Assembly (NCBI GenBank): GCA_024867545.1
Contig: JANFNE010000063.1
Span: 113,501-177,500, forward strand
DNA length: 64,000 nt
Direction of reading: 5' to 3'
Source: Phytopythium helicoides
Lineage: Eukaryota; Oomycota; Peronosporomycetes; Pythiales; Pythiaceae
Every line of letters starts with the position of its first letter. The first letter of the stretch is position 1. The notes below the pieces were generated by a model. That model had not been told where the DNA came from, did not search any database, and saw only the letters and a list, made by a program, of their open reading frames with translations. Both the position numbers and the translations under genes were made by a program. This document shows positions 29,600 to 39,338 of the stretch, piece after piece.

Positions 29600-30060
29600 C
29601 CCTGCCGACAGGTCTCCGAGACGAAGGCGGCGCCTCTTGTGCTGCGCGTGTGGTCGCTGGAAAGCGCCCGACAACTGGTTGCGCTGCACGTTGATGATCT
29701 TGAGCTGCGACGATCCCGCACTTGGAGAGCTTTCAGGACGAAGGCAGCGTGCTCCCGCAGTCTTTCTGTCTCGGAAGACGACTACGCAAGAGGAAGCACA
29801 GCGCGCAGCGCATCGACCGCCGCGCGCTCCCTCATCCGCTCTCGAACTCGTGCACGTCATGAAGCCACGCGTGGCTACCTTGACTTGGATACGTCGCGCT
29901 TGACACCCTTCGTGGCCGATCACCCCTGCCGCTGGCTTGACAGACTCCGATGTCGCCGCGGCGAAGGCCTTGGAAGGGTCTGCAGGCTTGGAGCGGGGCC
30001 CCGGGTCGTGAGCCGGGAAATGCGGCCGCTTGGACTCCATCTTGCAAATTCACGACTGAG
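29600..30060 (-). repeat. Degenerate dispersed repeat, copy B
   Basis: Inverted relative to copy A at 10900-11570. The best match is 29890-30060 (GGAGCGGGGCCCCGGGTCGT and flanks). Frames are broken. The class of element is unknown. Confidence 0.5.
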
Positions 30061-30822
30061 GGGAAAAGCACCGTGCGAGTTGAATGCCGAGAGCGCAAGT
30101 TGAAGTCCTCCAGGTTTCATGACATCCCTCCCTTTTCACTTGTGAAATGGATTGAAAGTCAGGTGAACTCCATCCTCCTGCCTCAATCGTTCATGCGAGC
30201 AGCCAGGACTCGACACTTTGTTGCATGGAAGAACGGTCGCAAGCGGCAGAGCGAAGATGCAGGCTTGCGAACCCGTGCGTTGGTATCCACCACGCAACCA
30301 ATGAGCTCTCGGCAAGCCTTCAACGCGTCTTTGAGTCGCCTAGGCAGTCTTCATGACGGTCGGTTCCTTGTTGGGTGCCTGGCACTCCATGCTAATGAGA
30401 AACAAGCGTGTCAATCGCTCGCAGTTCATGCGGTTATGTCGTAAGATACGACGTTGGGAACCAAGGGGTTATCTGCTTTGCTAGCAAAAAAGTAATTTTT
30501 TTCAAAAATGTCGTCAATGCGTTCCAGCAAAACAGCGCTTTTTTTGTATCGCCGTTTGTATGGGGACCATCTTTGTTTTTCCTTGATGCGCATCGCCAGC
30601 TGCACTCCCGCACCATCCTGCCACTCTCGGCCTTTACGCCGTCGTGGCTAGCTGGATCCGCTCTAGGCTGGGCGTCGATCAAAATGGAGCCGCAATGCTA
30701 CGCGTACCGTAGAGTCCCGGGAGCTCCACGCCTTTAGATGGGGACACTGGCCACGCTCACTCGGTGTCAGTTGCGATCGAGCCGCGAGCAGACCACTTGC
30801 ACCACCACAACAGCTCCGTATC
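30061..30822. other. Intergenic upstream of the TPCPSLP-repeat gene
   Basis: No gene seen. It includes AT-rich DNA around 30480-30550 and the promoter side of the secreted repeat protein. Confidence 0.35.
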
Positions 30823-32187
30823 ATGAGAGTCGCGGCCGCTGTGTGCTTGCTGGCCGTGGCGTCCTCGGCCATGGGCACGGCTCACGCTGGCAACTCGTAC
30901 TCGTTCTCCTACTCGGACATCTCGCAGACGGACGTGGGCACCGTCGAACCCGCCGGCGGAGACAGCGGTAGTGCTGACGTGGTAACGCCGTGCCCGTCGC
31001 TGGCACAGCCGACGACGTCGACTACGGACGACGAAAGCACCGCACAGCAGAGCACCGCACAGCAGAGCACCACGCAGCAGTCGGACACGTCGACAGCCAA
31101 GACGCCGTGCCCGTCGCTGCCTTCTGCTACTCCCGCTGCGACGACGGACGATAACAGCGCTGACAACTCGACGGCCTCGGCCAAAACCCCATGCCCGTCG
31201 CTACCGGCGGCTACACCCGCCACGACGACGGACGCTGACAGCGCCGAGACGGCCAAGACGCCGTGTCCATCACTGCCGACCGCAACGCCAGCAGCGACCA
31301 CGGACGATGACAGCACCGAGACGACGACGTCCTCGGGCTCGTCGGCCAAGACGCCGTGTCCTGCGTTGCCAGTGGCTACGCCCGCGGCTACTACATCTAC
31401 TGACGATGACAGCACGGCTTCCTCGGGTTCATCAGCCAAGACGCCGTGTCCTGCATTGCCGGTGGCCACACCCGCGGCTACGTCGACTGACGATGACAGC
31501 ACCGAGACGACAACTTCCTCGAGCTCATCGGCCAAGACACCGTGTCCGTCATTGCCCGTTGCCACACCCGCGGCCACTACATCGACTGACGATGATAGCA
31601 CCGAGACGACAACTTCCTCATCGTCTTCAGCCAAGACGCCGTGTCCATCCCTGCCAGTAGCGACCCCAGCCGCCACCACGGACGACGACAGTGCCGAGAC
31701 GACAACCAGCCCCGCTTCCTCATCCAAGACGCCGTGCCCATCGCTGCCGGTGGCTACGCCAGCAGCATCCACCTCAACCGACGACAGCGCCGAGCAAACC
31801 GCCGGTACCCCTACCACCTCGAGCTCCAAGTCTCCGTGTCCGTCGCTGCCTCAGGCGACCGAGTCCACCACCACGTCGACCACTCCGGCACCGACGTCCA
31901 TTACCGACGAAGACGCCACGTCCACCTCGACGGCTCGTACGCCATGCCCCACCATGCCACAGCCAGACGACGAGTCTTCCTCTGGCAGAACGCCGTGTCC
32001 GACCATGCCACAGCCCAGGACGCCGTGCCCGACGCTATTGCAGCCCAACACGCCGTGTCCGTCGCTGTCTGTGGCCAGCAGCGACAGTGGAGACAGTGCC
32101 AACACCATGAGCGCGGCGTCTACGCCCGCATTGCCAGCAGTGGTGGCGGTCATTGCAGCCGTGGCGAGCTCCATGGCGCTGCTGTAG
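30823..32187 (+). CDS. Secreted, probably GPI-anchored TPCPSLP-repeat protein (large)
   Basis: Single exon, 454 residues. A signal peptide (MRVAAAVCLLAVASSAMGTA) is followed by about 14 units built on (K/R)TPCP(S/T/A)(L/M)P separated by Thr/Ser/Asp-rich linkers such as VATPAATTSTDDDST, and the C-terminus PALPAVVAVIAAVASSMALL is a typical GPI-anchor signal. Thr/Ser density suggests heavy O-glycosylation, as in mucin-like oomycete wall proteins. Each unit has a single Cys, so unit-to-unit or intermolecular disulfides are possible. The three central units are nearly identical in sequence, a sign of recent unit expansion. A smaller paralog lies at 39339. I know no named family; cell-wall or adhesion function is inferred. 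Confidence 0.85.
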   Translation: MRVAAAVCLLAVASSAMGTAHAGNSYSFSYSDISQTDVGTVEPAGGDSGSADVVTPCPSLAQPTTSTTDDESTAQQSTAQQSTTQQSDTSTAKTPCPSLPSATPAATTDDNSADNSTASAKTPCPSLPAATPATTTDADSAETAKTPCPSLPTATPAATTDDDSTETTTSSGSSAKTPCPALPVATPAATTSTDDDSTASSGSSAKTPCPALPVATPAATSTDDDSTETTTSSSSSAKTPCPSLPVATPAATTSTDDDSTETTTSSSSSAKTPCPSLPVATPAATTDDDSAETTTSPASSSKTPCPSLPVATPAASTSTDDSAEQTAGTPTTSSSKSPCPSLPQATESTTTSTTPAPTSITDEDATSTSTARTPCPTMPQPDDESSSGRTPCPTMPQPRTPCPTLLQPNTPCPSLSVASSDSGDSANTMSAASTPALPAVVAVIAAVASSMALL

Positions 32188-32853
32188 GTTGGTCGTCTGG
32201 GAACGATTGCAAAAAAGAGGCTCGACCGAAGGCTGTAGGGCGAAGACGGTGGTGCTGATGCCGCCGCAGCACCGCCTTGTCAAGTCCAACTTCACGGAGG
32301 AACGCGTCGTTGAAGAGCTGCGCAAGCTTGACCTCCTGGATGACGTACAGGAACGCGTTGAAACGAGATGCCCCCCGCCGGGCGTCAAAGTCGACTCGTT
32401 CGGCACGAACGAGTTGAACTGCGAGTCCCTTTGGCGTGGAGATCCCCAATTGCCTCCAGTCCGCATCGAACGCTGGCATACGACGCCGTGCCGTTCGCTT
32501 CAAACGCACAAGCACTTACCATCTCACCATATCGAAGTACCCGGCGCGCGCCAATCTCAATCAGCCGACGACTCCGATGTACCTCTTTATATTAATATTA
32601 ATTGAGGCATGGTATGTGTTTCTGAAAACGAGCCGACGCGGCGCGACGCGTCGGAATTGTGGAAAAGGGGGTTCGCGACGCGCCGCGCCGCAAGTCATTT
32701 TGTATACAAATCCAACCGTCGGATGGCGTCGATGTGTCTCGCGCGCCGTCGACGCGTCGCGACGCGTCGAGCTGGTATTAACTGTGTCGGCTGTATGCCG
32801 TCTGTCGTCTCGACCTGTATGCATTCGATCAGGAAGATAGAGTTATGCAGGTA
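32188..32853. other. Intergenic with palindromic CGACGCGTCG cluster
   Basis: Three exact copies of the 10-bp palindrome CGACGCGTCG occur at 32644-32653, 32750-32759 and 32760-32769 inside a GC-rich block (about 32630-32775). A 115-codon plus frame at 32258-32605 has no recognised family and is not called. Confidence 0.45.
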
Positions 32854-32898
32854 TCCCCGGGGGTCAATTTGACGGTAATTGACCCCCCCCCGGGGGGA
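32854..32898. repeat. Strong hairpin (inverted repeat) between TPCPSLP gene and MULE
   Basis: The arms GGGGGTCAATT (32859-32869) and AATTGACCCCC (32877-32887) are perfect complements around a 7-base loop, flanked by C and G runs that can extend the stem. It resembles the end of a small inverted-repeat element, but no partner end was identified. Confidence 0.6.
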
Positions 32899-33033
32899 TC
32901 AAGAAGCTTTGACCCCACTGGCTGGAGCCGCGATTATCCAGAGCTTCTCCGTGCACAGCACGGCAGTAGTCGTGGAGATAGATGCGTCTGTCTAAATTAA
33001 TTAAAACTCGTGTCGTCTTGTCGTGGAGACTGC

Positions 33034-33042
33034 GATGTAAAT
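33034..33042 (+). repeat. Left 9-bp target-site duplication of the MULE
   Basis: GATGTAAAT, repeated exactly at 38897-38905. Mutator-like elements typically create 9-bp duplications on insertion. Confidence 0.75.
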
Positions 33043-33285
33043 CGCACTCGTTACAGCAACTTTGCCACAACAACGCTACAGACGAGCCAGAGGCGCCGTA
33101 AGAGCTAAAAGCACCCGAGAAACTTTACGAAATATTACAGGCTTGAAATATTCGGGAGGCTCGATCAAGGCACCGTGTCCAGCGAGTAAAGTACGAATCG
33201 CCAGCGCCGCACGTTTTGGGGGAGCTGTAAGCACGCCATTCGGGTGGACGCGACAACGCTTGTCATTCCGCTGGCTGGCGTCGCG

Positions 33286-36200
33286 ATGGCGGCGAGGCGC
33301 AGGGTGAGCGTGGGTGCCAGTGTGTGGAATGAAGACGAAGACGAAGACTTCTCGGATTTAGACAAGGAAACAGTTGGTGGCGCGGACAGCGATAGTGATG
33401 ACGATGGCAGTGTCGAAGCCGACAGCGATTGGAACGAACAATCCCCCTACGTTGATGATGAACAGCAGGAGAGCGAGATCGAGAGCATTGAGGAGGACTC
33501 AAGGCCACCAAGCAAGCGCAAATCTTCAAAACCGACACGAGCGGCGAGAAAACGGCATTGTGTTGCGTCTCAGGATAGACCAGGTTCGTTTGCGATGCGT
33601 AATTTGGTGTTGTGCTTACCTGCTACTAAACCATCTACAAATGAACAGACATGGTTCTTGCAGGCAATAATTCCTCACACGTTCATTCTTTGGACCATAT
33701 ACCGCGGCAACGACACAGCGAGACTTGGAACGAGCGCGTCGAGCTCATTAAGAGCGCACGCCCAGTTGCAAATTTAGTGCCATCATTTCCATTGGAAGTG
33801 GCAAATGACTGGAACACTTTCATCAAGGCCATGGATGCATACATCAAGAAGCACAATCTGCGGATGAGGAGGCGGGATTCAACGTTGACAGCGACTTATA
33901 ACAAGTGAGTCTGATTTAAAGGCGTTTTAGTCATTCAGCAACTTTAACGGTGTGACTTACTTGCTTTGATCAGGACCCGTGATCCAAACGATCGACTACC
34001 TACGCGTTTCACATGGACGAAAATGACGTATCGCTGCACTCATGGATGCTTCCAGAAGCCAAGGGGAACTGGTCAGCGTACGCGGAAACCGAGATTTAAA
34101 GGGTGCCCTGCGCGTATATCCGCAAAGGTCGTTCTTGTCAAGGGAGATTGGAAGATTATCACGTTCAACGAGGTAATGTAGTCGTTCTAGCTCTTACTTG
34201 TGCTTGTGTTAGCTTACTTGGTGCATGAAAAAACAGACGCGAACCCACAGCCATGCTACATCAAAAGCAGTTGCGGACACATACGCAGGTGCTGGCTCAA
34301 TTGACAATGATCTCGACCTTCAAAATAAGGTGGCGGACATGGTTGACCTCCGCGCCGAACCAAAGCTAGTCACAGCGTATCTGGCCAAACATTTGAGTAC
34401 GTTTCTAGTTGATTCCCATCCCTGTACAATGATGACAGTAACAGACGGTTTATGATTTCAGAGAGAAATGTAACTCCTCAACAAGCAAGAAATATCATCC
34501 GGCGAATCCAAGGCCAAGGTGCACCACAGGCCCGTCTTAAAGAAATGCTTCACAAGCTCGTGCAAGGCTCGGACAATGATGTTCTCTTGATTCAGGATCA
34601 GAACAGCATAACAATTGGCATTGTTCTGCAAACGTCAGTTCAGAAGCAGTGCTTTCGAAAGTGGGGCGAGTGCCTGGTTATGGATTGGACACACGCCACA
34701 AACAACCTTGGATATCACCTAGGTGAGTGGTTATTATAGCAACTATATTCCTCTTAAAGCGCCACTAACCTATTTGCTTGTCTTTTTTGACCTGAAGGGA
34801 GCTTGTTGGTCACAAGTCCAGCCGGTCGAGGTATACCAGTGGTGGATTTTGTCGCAATCGATGAGAAGGCAACAACGATGCATGCCATTCTTGCTTTTTT
34901 CAAGGAGAAAAATCCAGAGTGGGCGCGGGTTGAGACCTTTGTTATCGATAAGGATTTTGTTGAGTGGAGAGCTCTCAACAAAAGTTTCCCGAATGCCAAG
35001 GTTCTCTTATGCCAGTACCATGCAATTACATACTGGAGAAAGTTGCTCGGAGGGCGACCGTACAATTTGAAGGTTGCACAGAAAGAGATGCTGGAGACAA
35101 TGTTCATCAGAATGCTGAAAAGGTAGTGTCACGATACTTAAAGCTTGTGCCATTCTGATTGCTGACCTTGCATTTGCAGCTACACAGCAACGTCATTCAG
35201 CGAGCATTACGAGCAATTTGCTGACTACTGCAGACAGGAATCTCCCAAAGTTTTGGAATATTTTAACAAAAACTGGAAATCGTGCAGCGAGATGTGGGCA
35301 GACTATGCTCGAGGAGAGTATTTCACAGCTGGAAATACAACCACCAATCGCATTGAGGCTAACTGGAACCAGCTCAAGCGCCTCACAGGTGTTCGGCCCA
35401 CGATGGACAAAACTGTGTCAAGCTTATTACAGCACCAAGTTGCTGTCATACAAGACTTCTGTTCTACTGTTACCCGCCTATCAATCACTTCAAGAGAGCC
35501 TAGCACTGTTCAACCGTTTCTTCGTCGAATCTCTACTCGATTGAGCGACGCTGCTTACCTTCGTGTTCGAAGGGAATGGGATATGATGTGCACGGATATG
35601 TCGGATGCCCAAATATTCAAGGTGCCAAACAGCACCAACTGGGAGGTATTTACTAACTACCATGGCTACGTTTGCGACGACATTGATTGGCAATGCTCGT
35701 GTCATTTTTCAACTAGCGTTCGACTACCGTGCCGCCATCTTATGCTAGTTGCCAGGGATGGGCATCGTTTCAAGGAGCTTCCTGAGATTGCAGTCCACAA
35801 GAGGTGGTGTATGCAAGATGCTAGTAATCTGTTGGAGGAGTTGGATCGCGGTTTGGCGACTGTGTCGATCGCATTAGGGTGCGAGGGCCTCAAAGGCGAT
35901 GTAGAAATGACGGCCTACGATACGGCGCCTTTAGGCGACTCAGCGCCTTTAACTGATCCAGCGTCATCAGCTAAGTCTGTGGGCTTTGTGAGGCTCCGAC
36001 GTCGCGAACAAGCTAACATGGTTGTCATGTCCGACGCGGAGAAGTATCAGTACGCAACAGCAGCAATCGGCCCACTACTTGATCGACTTGCAAATCTATC
36101 CACTGTCAAATTCTACAAGGCGCTTGGAGCATGGAGTGAGCTTTTGGCCACACACCTCAATGCTGTTGACAATTATTGTGACGACGTTGAGGATGCTGGT

Positions 36201-38239
36201 GAACAAATGGAAGCAAAATCTGATGACGACAGTGATGACAAGGTGGATAAAACCGGAGAGCCTTTTGCTCAGCGTAAAATTGACAACCAGACCAGCGAAT
36301 TTGAAGAGACAGGGGGAAATTGCGGTGCGATCAATGGAATCATCGACTCTAGTGACATTCTTGGTGACTTTGAAGCGATGGTCGCTATTGAAGATGATAG
36401 CGCCGCTCGATATTTGACGTACACTAGAGCATCTCAGATTCCACTGCCATTGCTTGATGTCTCGTCTCAGAGTCAAGAGATAATAAACGGTAACTGCAGC
36501 TCAACGAACAAGAGTGGAGGAGAGAAGACTGCTGAAGCTCCACCACCCAGCATGAACGATTTGATGTTAAAGGCGCCGGTAGAGGTGCCTGAAACTATTC
36601 AACCGGAGGCTTCAACTGCTTCAGACAATATCGCTGGTGGCGATCCTTCCAACAAATGTCAAGAGGAACCCAAAGCAGACGTACCGACAAGGAATGTTGA
36701 TATGCTTGTCCTTGCGCCACCAATTCCCAGGACAAAGAGTCGAAAGAAAATCAAGCAGGGCCACATTCACTCTACTCCTGTTCGAAGAGCTGCTATCACA
36801 TGGCCGGAATCCCCAGTCAGCCTTTCCGATGTGATCCAGTGGGCAAAGAATGTTTCAAACGTGATGCTCATCAAAGATGTGTTTGAAGTTTATCCACTCG
36901 CCATGACTGACCGATTTCTGGAAGGTCGGCAACCAGTAGCAAGGCGAGAATGGGTGCGGTCGACTGATTATGACTACAACTTCATCATCCCTCGACAGCT
37001 TGTCAAATCATTGGAAGCAGTACTATCAACGGAGAAAAATCATGAAGAGAAGGCTGAGCGGCTTCGTCGACGCAATGGAATGTTAGGGCACGAAGTTGAA
37101 GACGTTGACAGTGAAGAAGAGAGAATGAAACAACAAGGCCGCACCCGTCAAATTGTTCTCAGCTTTGGCAAAGCGATCAAGGAGTTTAACAGGTACGATA
37201 CTTCTAAAGGCGCCTTAAAGGCGCTTTAACAACTAAAGGCGCCATATCATCTTACGTTTTTCTTGTGTTTTCCAGCGCTGCTGTCTACAGTATGGACAAC
37301 TTCTATCGCCTGAAGGCAAAGAGCAATGCGTGGGCTGAAGACATGCGCTGGCTTCGACGCTCATGGGATCTGTGCGCAGAGAACGTGGAAAATATGCTCG
37401 AGTTATTCACTGAAGGGAATTTCACGTCAGAAAAACGCATTGACAGAGACAAACGATGCGTCCAAGCGATCTTGGAGAGGTATGAAACCTCATCATTCGC
37501 AACTACATTCAAGCTTCTGTCGGAGACATGGTCCATCTCTTTCTACGAAGTGGTCGGATATGTTGCACGTGATTGTATGCTCAGTGATTCTATTCTGCAA
37601 ATTGCAATTCAGTCAATCTGCGATCTACATCGTGGATGCAAGTTGATGAATCCTCTCTTTACTGTCATTGGCTGGCCAAGCACCCCAAGAACTCCTTGTG
37701 GTGAAGCAATAAATTTGATGAAGATGCGATATCTGATTCTACCTATCAACATCTCGAACATTCACTGGGCCCTAGCAGTTGTCCGAATTTTTCAAGGCAC
37801 AATCACTGTATTCTTTTACGATCCACTCAATAAGTTCAAGACTGATGTCGAAATTGAGTGGGAACAGGGTATGCTGCCTTACATTCGTAAATGGTTTGAC
37901 GATTATGCATTGGAGAACCCAGATGCGCCTCAACGCTTTCCACAAGTTCATTTGACTTGGATCAAAGGCCCGAAACAACCGGATCAATCTTCATGTGGTG
38001 TTTTAGTAATTGCTCAGGTATATGCGTTGGTGAACAACTCTTCAAGTTTTCAGCCGTCATCAGTAATTACAGCGGAGTACGTTCGCCGACTTCGACTACG
38101 CGTGTTATGGCTTCTTCTCTGCGAAACGCACAAAGAATCACCTCCACCGCAGCGTTGGGAAGCATGTCAGAAAACTCATGATCAGTTGGGCACACATCTC
38201 GAGAATGACAAGACAAAAGCATGGCAGATGGCAAGATAA
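33286..38239 (+). CDS. MULE transposase with SWIM finger fused to Ulp1/SENP-type cysteine protease
   Basis: Eight exons: 33286-33583, 33664-33904, 33974-34172, 34237-34396, 34462-34722, 34798-35122, 35180-37192 and 37276-38239. All have GT-AG introns and preserved phase, giving 1,486 residues. Order: acidic N-terminus (1-100); FLYWCH/WRKY-GCM1-like zinc segment from C201; MULE DDE core with D374 (VMDWTHAT), D437 (FVIDKDF), the CQYHAITYW block and E554 (NRIEANWNQLK); SWIM finger C667, C669, C679, H681; a variable linker; and a C48 protease with H1329 (NIHWAL), D1348 (FYDPL), Q1400 and C1406 (QPDQSSCG). The transposase acts on the element's ends. The protease could process SUMO or the polyprotein itself; that is inference. 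The exon 4 acceptor is uncertain (34237, or an in-frame alternative at 34213). Confidence 0.85.
37204..37243. repeat. Cluster of TTAAAGGCGC motifs in the last intron of the transposase gene
   Basis: Three copies of (T)TAAAGGCGC(C/T) occur at 37205-37214, 37215-37224 and 37234-37243 within the 83-bp intron. Further copies inside the element are at 33916-33925, 35924-35933 and 35943-35952 (reverse), 36567-36577, 38775-38788 and 38821-38834. They may bind an element-encoded protein. Confidence 0.6.
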
Positions 38240-38274
38240 GCACCCAATTCATTGCATTTAGTGGATCTACATCG

Positions 38275-38622
38275 CTATTTCTTGCATTTGGCTGAAAAGA
38301 GCGCGTTGAACGTTGGTACATAGCTACCAGTATTCACTTGAACCCCCAGAGATTCCGCCAACTCCCACAAATCTGCTTTGTTCGATCGTGTCTCCTCGAG
38401 TAGATTCTCACTTGATCCAATTAGCTTGTAAAAACTCTCCATCATCGCCGTGAGGGCGTTTTCCAGCTGCTGAAGCTCTTGTATGCGCGATCTGATTAAC
38501 TCTTGCACTTCTTGATCACGCTGTCTGGCCCGGTCAACGTCAAGGGACGCGTTGTCGCGGCCGTGGCACTTGCATGTGCACCGCGCGGCCGACCGAGTGG
38601 CAGGTGCATCGCTGCCCTTCAT
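38275..38622 (-). CDS. Small coiled-coil protein inside the MULE, antisense to the transposase
   Basis: 115 residues from ATG 38622 (MKGSDAPATRSAARC). A short Cys-rich segment (ARCTCKCHGRDN) is followed by a coiled coil (QELIRSRIQELQQLENALTA) and a tail ending FNALFSAKCKK. It lies wholly within the transposon and is convergent with the transposase gene, 35 bp from its stop codon. That resembles accessory second genes of autonomous MULEs such as mudrB in maize MuDR, although there is no sequence similarity I recognise. It could also be captured host sequence. Confidence 0.55.
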   Translation of the reverse strand: MKGSDAPATRSAARCTCKCHGRDNASLDVDRARQRDQEVQELIRSRIQELQQLENALTAMMESFYKLIGSSENLLEETRSNKADLWELAESLGVQVNTGSYVPTFNALFSAKCKK

Positions 38623-38896
38623 TGTCGTCAATCTCCTTCTTGCGGACTGGCGATCTTCTCCCAGTAAACTACTTGGTGGCTGATTTAGATTCCGTTAGAT
38701 AACATTAGCAGAGTTCATTCACGTAGTAAACGTGTTATTTTCGTGTGCTTTCTTGCGTGCCAAGTAGTTTTCGGAAGGCGCTTTAAAGTTAGAGGTGCTT
38801 TTACGAGTGACACCTATCTGTTAAAGGCGCTTTACGCCGATAAAGTTGCTGTCGATACTGTCGCGGCGTTGTAATGCGGGCGCCGTAACGCGTGCC

Positions 38897-38905
38897 GATG
38901 TAAAT
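38897..38905 (+). repeat. Right 9-bp target-site duplication of the MULE
   Basis: GATGTAAAT, exact copy of 33034-33042. Confidence 0.75.
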
Positions 38906-39258
38906 TGCACCCGCAGGAGTTGATGTCAGTTCCCGCGCTGATGGCTCGTAAAGGTGACGTTGTCGGGGTTGGGGGAGATCCCGGAGGTCCGGTTTACACT
39001 TGGCGTTTGTATGCCTCCGCCCGCGTACCGCGGATCCACATGGGAGCAGAGTTCGGAGCGCCGTGCCACTGTTTGTACCGTAGGAAACGCCTGAAAAAGC
39101 GCCGCCAGCTGCTTTCCCGCACCGCGCTCCTTTATCAGCGCTGTACGTCCGCAGGCGCGCTCCATGGAGGCCGCCGTTAGAATCGCATTTCTCGCGACCT
39201 GCTGCAGCCGCAGGAGCTCCACCAGCGCACCCGGAGCACCTCCGGAACGCCCGCTACG
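38906..39258. other. Intergenic between MULE and small TPCPSLP gene
   Basis: Promoter side of the gene at 39339. No gene seen. Confidence 0.35.
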
Positions 39259-39337
39259 CCAGCTCCAGCTCCAGCTCCAGCAGCTCCAGTAGCTCCAGCT
39301 CCAGCAGCTCCAGCAGCTCCAGCTCCAGCAGCTCCAG
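39259..39337 (+). repeat. CCAGCT/CAG microsatellite in the 5' leader
   Basis: An imperfect run of CCAGCT and CAG units about 79 bp long that ends one base before the ATG at 39339. It will form most of the 5'UTR if transcription starts upstream, so its length could affect translation. Confidence 0.8.
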
Positions 39338-39338
39338 A

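Larger units (their letters stand above)
33043..38896 (+). mobile_element. Mutator-like (MULE) DNA transposon carrying a transposase-Ulp1 fusion
   Basis: A 5,854-bp element bounded by exact GATGTAAAT duplications. Its termini are imperfect inverted repeats: CGCACTCGTTAC at the left end and GGCACGCGTTAC at the right end read inward, 10 of 12 identical, followed on both sides by an AGCAACTTT block (33055-33063; complement at 38842-38850). It holds one long spliced gene (33286-38239), a small antisense coding region (38275-38622) and scattered TTAAAGGCGC motifs. Target duplications and open frames are undamaged, so insertion looks fairly recent. It sits between two paralogous secreted-protein genes. 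No second copy is visible in this window. Confidence 0.85.

Noticed and set aside
32258..32605. 115-codon plus frame starting MPPQHRLVKSNF, helical middle
   Set aside because: Coding character fades after about 70 codons and no family is recognised; the opposite strand is equally open.
33031..38909. Longer 24-bp terminal repeat for the MULE (TGCGATGTAAATCG with its right-hand counterpart)
   Set aside because: The outer part is explained by the direct 9-bp GATGTAAAT duplication and its near-palindromic surroundings, giving element ends at 33043 and 38896.
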